Part shown: piece after piece, positions 37,658 through 49,700 of the stretch
How the letters are laid out: each line of letters opens with the position of its first letter
How positions within the stretch are numbered: position 1 is the first letter of the stretch
NCBI GenBank assembly: GCA_029961685.1
Contig: JARWKL010000001.1
Location: forward strand, 26,858,295 to 26,922,294
Direction of reading: 5' to 3'
Source: Aristolochia californica
Taxonomy: Eukaryota > Streptophyta > Magnoliopsida > Piperales > Aristolochiaceae
DNA length: 64,000 bases
Translations under genes and position numbers: made by a program
Notes under the pieces: generated by a model
The model's database searches: none
Told to the model about the DNA's origin: nothing
What the model saw: only the letters and a program-made list of their open reading frames with translations

Positions 37658-38330
37658 GCACAAATGTAGAGCGAAATAATTCCAAAGAGTTTCTGTAATT
37701 TTTAGGGATTGTAAGCTCCTCTTAGTTTTTATATATCAGGTTTTGCAATCGTCGGGAAAAAGGGGGAGGCAGGGATTTTTAACTGAGTCTTGACTCCCAA
37801 TCCATAAGTCATTTCTTAGAGTAATATAGCCCGTTACGCATGATAAATCACTTTAAAATCATCCATAATTGTTGGGTCAGCTTTTTGTAGATGGGCAAAA
37901 TAATGGCTTGTTTGACTCGGGTAAATATCCCACTGCACGGTCAGTTGAGAATTTAATGAGCGTTTGTTATTCTCTTCAAATGCTTTGGATCCATAGGTGA
38001 TTCGCATCTTTAACATGTTTAAAACATGCATATCCCTTTTTAAAGCATGTGTGGAGGCAATCTCTTTCCTATAAAATTCCAAGCAGTTGGGGTTGAACTA
38101 GTGGAATTTCCCAAACTTGGACAACAAAACTTTTGTGTTCATTTGTGGTGTGTGAATAAATTTTCTTTGCTTACTTTTGTTATTGTTTTAAATTTTTTCC
38201 GTACTTGAACTCCAAAATTTTCATTTTGTTGTGATCTATTTGCCTTTTTGGTTTACGGGATGAAGGGAGAGCGAAAACTCAAAGTTTTGATTTATGAAAA
38301 AAGTCTATATCTAAAATGAAAATGCACAGT
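37658..38330 (+). repeat. Satellite monomer 57 (B/b/1)
   Basis: 673 bp. Has cttcaaatgc, tatccctttttaaagc and gcagttgggg as in monomer 39. Confidence 0.9.
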
Positions 38331-39005
38331 GCACAAATGTAAAGTGAGATAATTCCAAAGAGTTTCTTTAATTTTTAGGGATTTTAAGCTCTTCTTAGTT
38401 TTTATGTATCAGGTCTTGCAATCGTCGGGGAAAAGGGGTAGGCAGGGATTTTTAACTGAGTCATGACTCCTAATCCATCAGTCAATTATTAGGGTAATAT
38501 AGCCCGTTACCCATGATAAATCACTTTACAATCATCCATGATCGTTGGGTCAGCTTTTTGTTAATGGGCAAAATAATGGCTTGTTTGACTCGGGTAAATA
38601 TCCCTCCGCACGTTCACTTGAAAATTTAATGGGCGTTTGTTATTCTCTTAAAAAGCTTTGGATCCATAGGTGATTTGCATCTTTAACATGTTTAAAACCT
38701 GCAAATCCATGTTTTATGGATGTGTGGAGGAAATCTCTTTCTTATAAAATTCCAAGCTGTTAGGGTTGAACTAGTGGAATTTCCCAAACATGGACAACAA
38801 AACTTTTGTGTTCAGTTGTGGTGTGTGAATAAATTTTCTTTACTTACATTTTTTATTGTTTTAAATTTTTTTCCGTACATTTACTCTTAAATTTTCATTT
38901 TGTTGTGATCTATTTGCATTTTCGGTTTACGGGATGAAGGGAGAGCGAAAAACTCAAAGTTTGGTTTTATGAAAAAGGCGTACATCTAAAATGAAAATGC
39001 ACAGT
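38331..39005 (+). repeat. Satellite monomer 58 (A/a/1)
   Basis: 675 bp. Has aaacctgcaaatcc, acatttactct and ggttttatg, close to monomer 40. Confidence 0.9.
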
Positions 39006-39674
39006 ACACAAATGTAGAGCGAGATAATTCCAAAGAGTTTCTGTAATTTTTAGGGATTGTAAGCTCTTCTTAGTTTTTATATATCAGGTTTTGCAATCGT
39101 AGGGAAAAAGTGGGAGGCAGGGATTTTTAACTGAGTCTTGACTCCCAATCCATAAGTAATTTATTAGGGTAATATATCCCGTTACGCATGATAAATCACT
39201 TTACTATCATCCATGATCGTTGGGTCAGCTTTTTGTAGGTGGGCAAAATAATGGCTTGTTTGACTCGGGTAATTATCCTACCGCACGTTCACTTGAGAAT
39301 TTAATGAGCGTTCGTTATTCTCTTCAAAAGCTTTGGATCCAAAGGTGATTTGCATCTTTAGCATGTTTAAAACATGGAAATTCATTTTTTAAGCATGTGT
39401 GGAGGAAATCTCTCTCTTATAAAAATCCTAGCTGTAAGGGTTGAGTGGAATTTCCCAAACTTGGACAACAAACTTTTGTGTTCATTTGTGGTATGTGAAT
39501 AAATTTTCTTTACTTACATTTGTTATTGTTTTAAATTTTTTTCCGTACATGAAGTCTGAAATTTTCTTTTTGTTGTGATCTATTTGCCTTTTCGTTTTAC
39601 GTGATGAAGGGAGAGACAAAACTCAAAGTTTTGATTTATGAAAAAAGTGTACATCTAAAATGAAAATGCACCGT
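39006..39674 (+). repeat. Satellite monomer 59 (A/a/1), 5 bp deletion
   Basis: 669 bp. gggttgagtggaattt at about 39440 lacks aacta, removing the SpeI site. Subtype of monomers 29, 35 and 50. Confidence 0.9.
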
Positions 39675-40294
39675 TCACAAATGTAGAGCGAAATAATTCC
39701 AAAGAGTTTCTGTAATTTTAAGGGATTGTAAGCTCTTCTTAGTTTTTATATATCAGGTTTAGCATTCGTCGGGAAAAAGGGGGTAATATAGCCAGTTACG
39801 CATGATAAATCACTTAACAATCATCCATGATCGTTGGGTCAGCTTTTTGTATATGGGCAAAATAATGGCTTGTTTCACTCGGGTAAATATCCCACCGCAC
39901 GTTCAATTAAGAATTTATTGAGCATTTTTTATTCTCTTCAAAAGCTTTGGATCCATACGTGATTTGCATCTTTAACATGTTTAAAACATGCATATCCATT
40001 TTTAAAGCATGTGTGGAGGAAATCACTTTCCTATAAAATTCCATGCCGTTGGGGTAGAACTAGTGGAATTTCCCAAACTTGGACAACAAAACTTTTGTGT
40101 TCATTTGTGGTGTGTGAATAAATTTTCTTTACTTACATTTGTTATTTTTTAAAAATTTTTTCCGTACGTGAACTCTAAAATTTTCATTTTGTTGTGATCT
40201 ATATGCCTTTTTGGTTTATGGGATGAAGGGAGAGCGAAAAACTCAAAGTTTTGATTTAAGAAAAAAGTGTACATCTAAAATGAAAATGCACAAT
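39675..40294 (+). repeat. Satellite monomer 60 (B/a/1'), ~54 bp deletion
   Basis: 620 bp, the shortest copy. At about 39781 the G-rich tract fuses directly to gggtaatatagcc, removing the segment with the GAGTC/GACTC inverted repeat. The lost segment is bounded by G-runs. Confidence 0.9.
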
Positions 40295-40966
40295 GCACAA
40301 ATGTAAAGCGAGATAATTCCAAAGAGTTTCTGTAATTTTTAGGGGTTCTAAGCTCTTCTTAGTTTTTATATATTTGGTTTTGCAATCATCGGGAAGAAGA
40401 GGGAGGCAGAGATTTTTAACTGAGTCTTGACTCCCAATCCATAAGTCATTTATTAGGGTAATATAGCCCGTTACGCATGATAAATCACTTTACAATCATC
40501 CATGATCGTTGGCTCAACTTTTTGTAGATGGGCAAAATAATGGTTGTTTGACTCGGGTAAATATGCGACCACACGTTCAGTTGAGAATTTAATGAGCGTT
40601 TGTTATTCTCTTCAAAAGCTTTGGATCCATAGGTGATTTGCCTCTTTAACATGTTTAAAACATTCAAATCCATTTTTTAAGCATGTGTGGAGGAAATCTC
40701 TTTCTTATAAAATTCGAAGCTGTTTGGGTTGAACTAGCGGAATTTCCCAAACTTGGATAACAAAACTTTTGTGTCCATTTGTGGTGTGTGAATAAATTTT
40801 CTAATTTACATTTTTTAATGTTTTAAATTTTTTTCCGTGCATGAACTCTAAAATTTTCATTTTGTTGTGATCTATTTGCCTTTTTGGTTTACAGGATGAA
40901 GGGAGAGCGAAAACTCAATGTTTCGATTTATGAAAAAAGTGTACATCTATAATGAAAATGCACAGT
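40295..40966 (+). repeat. Satellite monomer 61 (A/a/1)
   Basis: 672 bp. Left leader matches monomer 52 (atatttgg, ggcagagattttt, atatgcgacc). Tail cgatttatg...ctataatg reappears in monomers 72 and 75. Confidence 0.9.
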
Positions 40967-41626
40967 GCACAAATGTAGAGCGAGATAATTCCAAAGAGTT
41001 TCTGTAATTTTTAGGGATTGTAAGTTCTTCTTAGTTTTTATATATCAGGTTTTGCAATCGTTGGGAAAAAGGGAGAGGCAGGGATTTTTAACTGAGTCTT
41101 CACTCCCATTCCAAAAGTCATTTCTTTGGGTAATATAGCCCGTTACGCATGATAAATCACTTTACAATCATCCACGATCATTGGGTCAGCTTTTTGTAGA
41201 TGGGCAAAATAATGGCTTGTTTGACTCGCACCACGTTGAGTTGAGAATTTAATGGGCGTTTGTTGTTCTCTTCAAAAGCTATGGATCCATAGGTGATTTG
41301 AATCTTTAACTTGTTTAAATCATGCAAATCCATTTTTTAAGCATGTGTGGAGGAATTCTCTTTCTTATAAAATTCCAAGATGTTAGGGTTGAACTAGTGG
41401 AATTTCCCAAACTTTGACAACAAAACTTTTGTGTTCATTTCTGGTGTGTGAATAAATTTTCTTTACTTACATTTGTTATTGTTTTAAATTTTTTCCGTAC
41501 TTGAACTCCAAAATTTTCATTTTGTTGTGATCTATTTGCCTTTTTGGTTTACGGGATGAAGGGATAGTGAAAACTCAAAGTTTTGATTTATGAAAAAAGT
41601 GTACATCGAAAATGAAAATGCACAGT
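40967..41626 (+). repeat. Satellite monomer 62 (A/b/1), ~14 bp deletion
   Basis: 660 bp. At about 41226 gactcgcaccacgttgag lacks most of ggtaaatatccc. An A core is joined to a b mid. Confidence 0.9.
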
Positions 41627-42300
41627 GCATAAATGTAGAGCGAGATAATTCCAAAGAGTTTCTGTAATTTTTAGGGATTGTAAGTTCTTCTTAGTTTTTA
41701 TATATCAGGTTTTGCAATCGTTGGGAAAAAGGGAGAGGCAGGGATTTTTAACTGAGTCTTGACTCCCAATACATAAGTCAATTATTAGGGTAATATAGCC
41801 CGTTACACATGATAAATCACTTTACAATCATCCATGATCGTTGGGTCAGCTTTTTGTAGATGGGCAAAATAATGGCTTGTTTGACTCGGGTAAATATCCC
41901 ACCGCACGTTTAGTTGAGAATTTAATGGGAGTTTGTTATTCTCTTAAAAAGCTATTGATCCATAGGTGATTTGCATCTTTAACATGTTTAAAACATGCAA
42001 ATCCATTTTTTAAGCTTGTGTGGTGGAAATCTCTTTCTTTAAAATTCCAAGCTATTAGGGTTGAACTAGTGGAATTTCCCAAACTTGGACAACAAAAATT
42101 TTGTGTTCATTTGTGGTGTGTGAATAAATTTTCTTTACTTATATTTTTTATTGTTTTAAATTTTTTTTCGTACATAAACTCTAAAATTTTCATTTTGTTG
42201 TGATCTATTTGCCTTTTTGGTTTACAGGATGAAGGGGGAGCGAAAAATTCAAAGTTTTGTTTTATGAAAAAAGTGTACATCTAAAATGAAAATGCACAGT
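41627..42300 (+). repeat. Satellite monomer 63 (A/a/1)
   Basis: 674 bp. Has gggagaggcaggg, aatacataagtcaatt, gctattgatcc and gttttatg; recurs as monomer 66 (+2020 bp). Confidence 0.9.
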
Positions 42301-42974
42301 GCACAAATGTAGAGCAAGATAATTCCAAAGAGTTTCTGTAATTTTTAGGGATTGTAAGCTCTTCTTAGTTTTTATATATCAGGTTTTGCAATCATCGGGA
42401 AAAACGGGGAGGCAGGGATTTTTAACTGAGTCTTGACTCCCAATCCATAAGTCAATTAATGGGGTAATATAGACCGTTACGCATGATAAATCACTTTACA
42501 ATCATCCATGATCGTTGGGTCAGCTTTTTGTAGAAGATCAAAATAATGGCTTGTTTGACTCGGGTAAATATCCCACCGCACGTTCACTTGAGAATTTAAT
42601 GAGCGTTTGTTATTCTCTTCAAAAGCTTTTCATCCAAAGATGATTTGCATCTTTAACATGTTTAAAACATGCAAATCCATTTTTTAAGCTTGTGTGGAGG
42701 AAATCTCTCTCCTATAAAATTCCAAGCACTAGGGGTTGAACTAGTGGAATTTCCCAAACATGGACAACAAAACTTTTCTGTTCTTTCGTGGTGTGTGAAT
42801 AAATTTTCTTTACATACATTTGTTATTGTTTTAAATTTTTTCCGTACTTGAATTCAAAAATTTTCACATTTGTTGTGATCTATTTGGCTTTTTGTTTTAC
42901 GGGATGAGAGGAGAGCGAAAAATCAAAGTTTTGTTTTAAGAAAAAACAGTACATGTAGAATGGAAATGCGCATT
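42301..42974 (+). repeat. Satellite monomer 64 (X/b/2), chimeric core
   Basis: 674 bp. Left half like monomer 67 (ggggtaatatagaccg, catccaaag); right half like monomer 69 (ctctcctataaa, gcactagggg, aaacatggac). The switch is between about 42690 and 42709. Confidence 0.9.
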
Positions 42975-43646
42975 GCACAAATGTAGAGAGAGACAATTCC
43001 AAAGAGTTTCTGTAATTTTTAGGGATTGGAAGCTCTTCTTAGTTTTATATATCAGGTTTTGCAATCGTCGGGAAAAAGGGGGAGGCAAGGATTTTTAACT
43101 GAGTCCTGACTCCAAATCCATAAGTCAATTGTTAGGGTAATGTAGCCCGTTAGACATGATAAATTACATGACAATCATCCATGATCGTTGGGTCAGCTTT
43201 TTGTACATGGGCAAAATAATGACTTGTTTGACTCGTGTAAATATCCCACCGCACGTTTAGTTCAGAATTTAAAGTGCGTTTGTTATTCTCTTCAAAAGCT
43301 ATGGATCCATAGGTGATTTGCATCTTTAACATGTTTAAAACATGCAAATCCATTTTTTAAGCATGTGTGGAGGGAATCTCTTTCCTATAAACTTCCAAGC
43401 AGTCGGGGTTGAACTAGTGGAATTTCCCAAACTTGGACAACAAAACATTTCTGTTCATTTCTGGTGTGTGAATAAATTTTCTTTACTTACATTTGTTATT
43501 GTTTTAAATTTTTTCCGTACTTGAACTCCAAAATTTTCATTTTGTTGTGATCTATTTGCCATTTTGGTTTACGGGATGAAGGGAGAGCGAAAACTCAAAG
43601 TTTAGATTTTTGAAAAAAGTGTACATCTAAAATGAAAATGCACAGT
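42975..43646 (+). repeat. Satellite monomer 65 (X/b/1), chimeric core
   Basis: 672 bp. Left leader has gtcctgactccaaatcc and cgttagacatg, as in monomers 70, 72, 75 and 78. The core changes from A to B (gagggaatctctttcctataaac, gcagtcgggg). Confidence 0.9.
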
Positions 43647-44320
43647 GCACAAATGTAGAGCGAGATAATTCCAAAGAGTTTCTGTAATTTTTAGGGATTG
43701 TAAGTTCTTCTTAGTTTTTATATATCAGGTTTTACAATCGTTGGGAAAAAGGGAGAGGCGGGGATTTTTAACTGAGTCTTGACTCCCAATACATAAGTCA
43801 ATTATTAGGGTAATATAGCCCGTTACACATGATAAATCACTTTACAATCATCCATGATCGTTGGGTCAGCTTTTTGTAGATGGGCAAAATAATGGTTTGT
43901 TTGACTCGGGTAAATATCCCACCGCACATTTAGTTGAGAATTTAATGGGCGTTTGTTATTTTCTTCAAAAACTATTGATCCATAGGTGATTTGCATTTTT
44001 AACATGTTTAAAACATGCAAATCCATTTTTGAAGCATGTGTGGAGGAAATCTCTTTCTTTAAAATTCCAAGCTGTTAGGGTTGAACTAGTGGAATTTCCC
44101 AAACATGGACAACAAAACTTTTGTGTTCATTTGTGGTGTGTGAATAAATTTTCTTTACTTATATTTGTTATTGTTTTAAATTTTTTTTCGTACATGAACT
44201 CTAAAATTTTCATTTTGTTGTGATCTATTTGCCTTTTTGGTTTACGGGATAAAGGGGGAGCGAAAAATTCAAAGTTTTGTTTTATGAAAAAAGTCTACAT
44301 CGAAAATGAAAATGCGCAGT
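43647..44320 (+). repeat. Satellite monomer 66 (A/a/1)
   Basis: 674 bp. Close repeat of monomer 63. Core reads catttttgaagc. Confidence 0.9.
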
Positions 44321-44989
44321 GCACAAATGTAGAGCGAGATAATTCCAAAGAGTTTCTGTAATTTTTAGGGATTGTAAGCTCTTCTTAGTTTTTATATATC
44401 AGGTTTTGCAATCGTTGGGAAAAACGGGGAGGCAGGGATTTTTAACTGAGTCTTGACTCCCAATCCATAAGTCAATTATTGGGGTAATATAGACCGTTAC
44501 GCATTGTAAATCACTTTACAATCATCCATGATCGTTGGGTCAGCTTTTTGTAGATGGTCAAAATAATGGCTTGTTTGACTCGGGTAAATATCCCACCGCA
44601 CGTTCACTTGAGAATTTAATGAGCGTTTGTTATTCTCTTCAAAAGCTTTGGATCCAAAGGTGATTTGCATCTTTAACATGATTAAAACATGCAAATCCAT
44701 TTTTTAAGCATGTGTGGAGGAAATCTCTTTCTTATAAAATTCCAAGCTGATAGGGTTGAACTAGTGGAATTTTCCAAACTTGGACAACAAAAGTTTTGTG
44801 TTCATTTGTGTGAATAAATTTTCTTTACTTACATTTGATATTGTTTTAAATTTTTTTCCGTACATGAAGTCTAAAATTTTCATTTTGTTGTGATCTATTT
44901 GCCTTTTCGGTTTACAGGATGAAGGGAGAGCGAAAACTCAAAGTTTTGATTTATGCAAAAAGTGTACATCTAAAATGAAAATGTACCAT
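44321..44989 (+). repeat. Satellite monomer 67 (A/a/1), 6 bp deletion
   Basis: 669 bp. tttgtgtgaata at about 44807 lacks one gtgtgg-like unit, a likely slippage event in the GT repeat. Left half matches monomer 64. Confidence 0.9.
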
Positions 44990-45662
44990 TCAAAAATGTA
45001 GAGCGAGATAATTCCAAAGAGTTTCTGTAATTTTTAGGGATTATAAGCTCTTCTTAGTTTTTATTTATCTGGTTTTGCAATCGTCGGGAAAAAGGGGGAG
45101 GCAGGGATTTTTAACTGAGTCTTGACTCCCAATCCATAAGTCAATTATTAGGGTAATATAGCCCGTTACACATGATAAATCACTTTACATTCATCCATGA
45201 TCGTTGGGTCAGCTTTTTGTAGATGGGCAAAATAGATGCTTGTTTGACTCGGGTAAATATCTCACCGCACGTTTAGTTGAGAATTTATTGGGCGTTTGTT
45301 ATTCTCTTCAAAAGCTATGGATCCATTGGTGATTTGCATCTTTAACATGTTTAAAACATGAAATCCATTTTTTAAGCATGTGTGGAGGAAATCTCTTTCT
45401 TTAAAATTCCAAGCTGTTAGGGTTGAACTAGTGGAATTTCCAAAACTTGGACAACAAAACTTTTGTGTTCATTTGTGGTGTGTGGATAAATTTTCTTTTC
45501 TTACATTTGTTATTGTTTTAAATTTTTTTCCATACGTGAACTCTAAAATTTTTATTTTGTTGTGATGTATTTGCCTTTTTGGTTTACGGGATGAAGGGGG
45601 AGCGAAAAACTCAAAGTTTTGTTTTATGAAAAAGGTGTAGATCTAAAATGAAAATGCACAGT
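44990..45662 (+). repeat. Satellite monomer 68 (A/a/1)
   Basis: 673 bp. The cluster reads aaaacatgaaatcc. Tail region gatgaagggggagcg belongs to the subgroup of monomers 63, 66 and 70. Confidence 0.9.
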
Positions 45663-46335
45663 GCACAAATGTAGAGCGAGATAATTCCATAGAGTTTCTG
45701 TAATTTTTAGGGATTGTAAGCTCTTCTTAGTTTTTATATATCAGGTTTTGCAATCGTCGGGAAAAAGGGGGAGGCAGGGATTTTTAACTGAGTCTTGACT
45801 CCCAATCCATAAGTCATTTCTTAAGGTATTATAGCCCGTTACGCATGATAAATCATTTTACAGTCATCCATGATCGTTGGGTCAGCTTTTTGTAGATGGG
45901 CAAAAATAATGGCCTATTTGACTCGGGTAAATATCCCACCGCACGGTCAGTTGAGAATTTAATGAGCGATTTTTATTCTCCTCAAAAGCTTTGGATCCAT
46001 AGGTGATTTGCATCTTTAACATGTTTAAAACATGCATATCCATTTTGAAAGCATGTGTGGAGGAAATCTCTCTCCTATAAAATTCCAAGCACTAGGGGTT
46101 GAACTAGTGGAATTTCCCAAACATGGACAACAAAACTTTTGTGTTCATTTCTGGTGTGTGAATAAATTTTATTTCTTACATTTGTTATTGTTTTAAATTT
46201 TTTCCATACTTGAACTCCAAAATTTTCATTTTGTTGTGATCTATTTGTCTGTTTGGATTACGGGATGAAGGGAGAGCGAAAACTTAAAGTTTTGTTTTAA
46301 GAAAAAACAGTACATGTAGAATGGAAATGCACAAT
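45663..46335 (+). repeat. Satellite monomer 69 (B/b/2)
   Basis: 673 bp. Core right part (ctctcctataaa, gcactagggg) equals that of monomer 64. Tail is aaaaaacagtacatg. Confidence 0.9.
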
Positions 46336-47009
46336 GCACAAATGTAGATATAGATAATTCCAAAGAGTTTCTGTAATTTTTAGGGATTGGAAGCTCTTCT
46401 TAGTTTTATATATCAGGTTTTGCAATCGTCGAGAAAAAGGGGGAGGCAATGATTTTTAACTGAGTCCTGAGTCCAAATCCATAAGTCAATTATTAGGGTA
46501 ATATAGCCTGTTAGACATGATAAATCACTTGACAATCAACCATGATCGTTGGGTCAGCTTTTTGTTGATGGGCAAAATAATGGCTTGTTTGACTCGGGTA
46601 AACATCCCACCGCACGTTTAGTTGAGAATTTAATGGGCGTTTGTTATTCTCTACAAAAGCTATGGATCCATGGGTGATTTGCATCTTTAACATGTTTAAA
46701 ACATGCAAATCCATTTTTTAAGCATGTGTGGAGGAAATCGCTTTCTTATAAAATTCCAAGCTGTTAGGGTTGAACTAGTGGAATTTCCCAAACTTGGACC
46801 ACATAACTTTTGTGTCCATTTGTGGTGTGTGAATAAATTTTCTTCACTAACATTTGTTATTGTTTTAAATTTTTTTTCATACATGAACTCTAAAATTTTC
46901 ATTTTGTTGTGATCTATTTGCCTTTTTGGTTTACGGGATGAAGGGGGAGTGAAAAACTCAAAGTTTTGTTTTATGAAAAAAGTGTACATCTAAAATGAAA
47001 ATGCACAGT
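46336..47009 (+). repeat. Satellite monomer 70 (A/a/1)
   Basis: 674 bp. Leader gtcctgagtccaaatcc and gttagacatg follows a cagtac-type tail, as in 72, 75 and 78. Confidence 0.9.
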
Positions 47010-47682
47010 GCACAAATGTAGAGCGAGATAATTCCAAAAAGTTTCTGTAATTTTTAGGGATTGTAAGCTCTTCTTAGTTTTTATATATCAGGTTTTGCAA
47101 TCGTCAGGAAAAAGGGGGAGGCAGGGATTTTTAACTGAGTCTTGACTCCCAATCCATAAGTCATTTCTTAGGGTAATATAGTCCGTTACGCATGATAAAT
47201 CACTTTAGAATCATCCATGATCGTTGGCTCAACTTTTTGTAGATGGAAAAAATAATGGCTTGTTTGACTCGGGTAAATATCCCACCGCACGGTCAGTTGA
47301 GAATTTAATGTGCGTTTGTTATTCTCTTCAAAAGCTTTGGATCCATAGATGATTTGCATCTTTAACATGTTTAAAACAGGCTTATCCATTTTTAAAGCAT
47401 GTGTGGAGGAAATCTCTTTTGTATAAAATTCCAAGCAGTAGGGGTTGAACTAGTGGAATTTCCCAAACATGGACAACAAAACTTTTGTGTTTATTTGTGG
47501 TGTGTGAATAAATTTTCTTTACTTACATTTGTTATTTTTTAAAATTTTTTCCGTACTTGAACTACAATAATTTCATTTTGTTGTGATATATTTGCCTTTT
47601 TGGTTTACGGGATGAAAGGAGTGCGAAAACTCAAAGTTTTGTTTTAATAAAAAACAGTACATGTAGAATGGAAATGCGCAAT
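47010..47682 (+). repeat. Satellite monomer 71 (B/b/2)
   Basis: 673 bp. The cluster is mutated to aaaacaggcttatcc. Core end gcagtagggg as in 47 and 77. Confidence 0.9.
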
Positions 47683-48355
47683 GCAAAAATGTAGAGAGAG
47701 ATAATTCCAAAGAGTTTCTGTAATTTTTAGGGATTGTAAGCTCTTCTTAGTTTTATATATCAGGTTTTGCAATCGTCGAGAAAAAGGGGGAGGCAAGGAT
47801 TTTTAACTGAATCCTGACTCCATATCCAGAAGTCAATTATTAGGGTAATATAGCCCATTAGACATGATAAATCACTTGACAATCATCCATGATCGTTGGG
47901 TCAGCTTTTTGTAGATGGGCAAAATAATGGCTTGTTTGACTCGGGTAAATATCCCACCACACGTTTCGTTGAGAATTTAATGGGCGTTTGTTATTCTCTT
48001 CAAAAGCTATGGATCCATAGGTGATTTGCATCTTTAACATGTTTAAAATATGCAAATCCATTTTTTGAGCATGTGTGGAGGAAATTTCTTTCTTATAAAA
48101 TTCCAAGCTGTTAGGGTTGTACTAGTGGAATTTCCCAAACTTGGACAACAAAACTTTTGTGTCCATTTGTGGTGTGTGAATAAATTTTATTTACTTACAT
48201 TTGTTATTGTTTTAAATTTTTTTCCGTACATGAACTCTAAAATTTTCATTTTGTTGTGATCTATTTGCCTTTTTGGTTTTCGGGATGAAGGGAGAGCGAA
48301 ACCTCAATGTTTCGATTTATGAAAAAAGTGTGCATCTATAATGAAAATTCATAGT
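47683..48355 (+). repeat. Satellite monomer 72 (A/a/1)
   Basis: 673 bp. Leader aatcctgactccatatcc; tail cgatttatg...ctataatg as in 61 and 75. Confidence 0.9.
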
Positions 48356-49026
48356 GCACAAATGTCAAGCAAGATAATTCTAAAGAGTTTCTGTAATTTT
48401 TAGGGATTGTAAGCTCTTCTTAGTTTTTATATATCAGGTTTCTCAATTGTCGGGAAAAAGGGGGAGGTAGGGATTTTTAATTGAGTCTTGACTCCCAATC
48501 CATAAGTCATTTCTTAGGGTAATATAACCCGTTACGCATGATAAATCACTTTACAATCATCCATGATCGTTAGGTCAGCTTTTTGTAGATGGGCAAAATA
48601 ATGGCTTGTTTGACTCGGGTAAATATTCAACTGCACGTTCACTTGAGAATTTAATGAGCGTTTGATATTCCCTTCAAAAGCTTTGGATTCATAGGTGATT
48701 TGCATCTTTAACATGTTTAAAACATCCATATCCATTTTGAAAGCATGTGTGGAGGAAATCTCTTTCCTATAAAATTCCAAGCTCTTGGGGTTCAACTAGT
48801 GGAATTACCAAACTTGGACAACAAAACTTTTGTGTTCATTTGTGGTGTGTGAATAAATTTTCTTTACTTACATTTGTTATTGTTTTAAATTTTTTCCATA
48901 CTTGAACTCCAAAATTTTCATTTTTTGTGAACTATTTGCCTTTTTGGTTTTCGGGATGAACGGAGAGCGAAAACTCAAAGTTTTGTTTTAAGAAAAAAGA
49001 GTACATGTAGAATGGAAATACACAAT
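48356..49026 (+). repeat. Satellite monomer 73 (B/b/2)
   Basis: 671 bp. Has aatattcaactgcacg, ggaattacc and gatgaacgg; recurs as monomer 79. Confidence 0.9.
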
Positions 49027-49700
49027 GCAAAAATGTAGAGAGAGATAATTCCGAAGAGTTTCTGTAATTTTTAGCGATTGTAAGCTCTTCTTAGTTTTTA
49101 TATATCAAGTTTTGCAATCGTCGGGAAAAAGGGGGAGGCTGGGATCTTTAACTGAGTCTTGACTCCCAATCCATAAGTCATTTATTAGGGTAATATAGCC
49201 CGTTACGGATGATAAATCACTTTACCATCATCCATGATCGTTGGGTCAGCTTTTTGTAAATGGGCAAAATAATGGCTTGTTTGACTCGGGTAAATATCCC
49301 ACCACACGTTCACTTGAGAATTTAATGAGCGTTTGTTATTCTCTTCAAAAGCTATGGATCCATAGGTGATTTGCATCTTTAACATGTTTAAAACATGCAA
49401 ATCCATTTTTTAAGCATGTGTGGAGGAAATATCTTTCTTATAAAATTCCATGCTGTTGGGGTTGAGCGAGTGGAATTTCCCAAACTTGGACAACAAAACT
49501 TTTGTGCTCATTTGTGGTGTGTGAATAAATTTTCTTTACTTGCATTTATTATTGTTTTAAATTTTTTTCCGTACATAAACTCTAAAATTTTCATTTTGTT
49601 GTGATCTATTTACCTTTTTGGTTTACGGGAAGAAGGGAGAGCGAAAACTCAAAGTTTTGTTTTAAGAAAAAACAGTACATGTAGAATGGAAATGCACAAT
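49027..49700 (+). repeat. Satellite monomer 74 (A/a/2)
   Basis: 674 bp. Has ttacggatg, gaaatatctttc, tgtgctcatttg and cttgcattt, shared with monomer 80. Core end is B-like (gttggggttgagc). Confidence 0.9.

Larger units (their letters stand above)
24897..39005 (+). repeat. Higher-order repeat: monomers 38-40 recur as 56-58 (18-monomer, 12087 bp)
   Basis: All three start offsets equal exactly 12087 bp (24897/36984, 25571/37658, 26244/38331) and variants unique to each pair are kept, including tactgatattt and aaacctgc. Confidence 0.85.
32944..40700 (+). repeat. Higher-order repeat: monomers 50-52 recur as 59-61 (9-monomer)
   Basis: Start offsets are 6062, 6057 and 6000 bp, the last shortened by the deletion in monomer 60. 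The aattc core subtype, acgtgaactct subtype and ggcagagattttt leader occur in the same order. Confidence 0.8.
41627..44700 (+). repeat. Higher-order repeat: monomers 63-64 recur as 66-67 (3-monomer, 2020 bp)
   Basis: Both pairs are 2020 bp apart and share aatacataagtc, gctattgatcc-type and ggggtaatatagaccg variants. The match stops in the core of 64/67, where 64 switches to B-type sequence. Confidence 0.8.
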
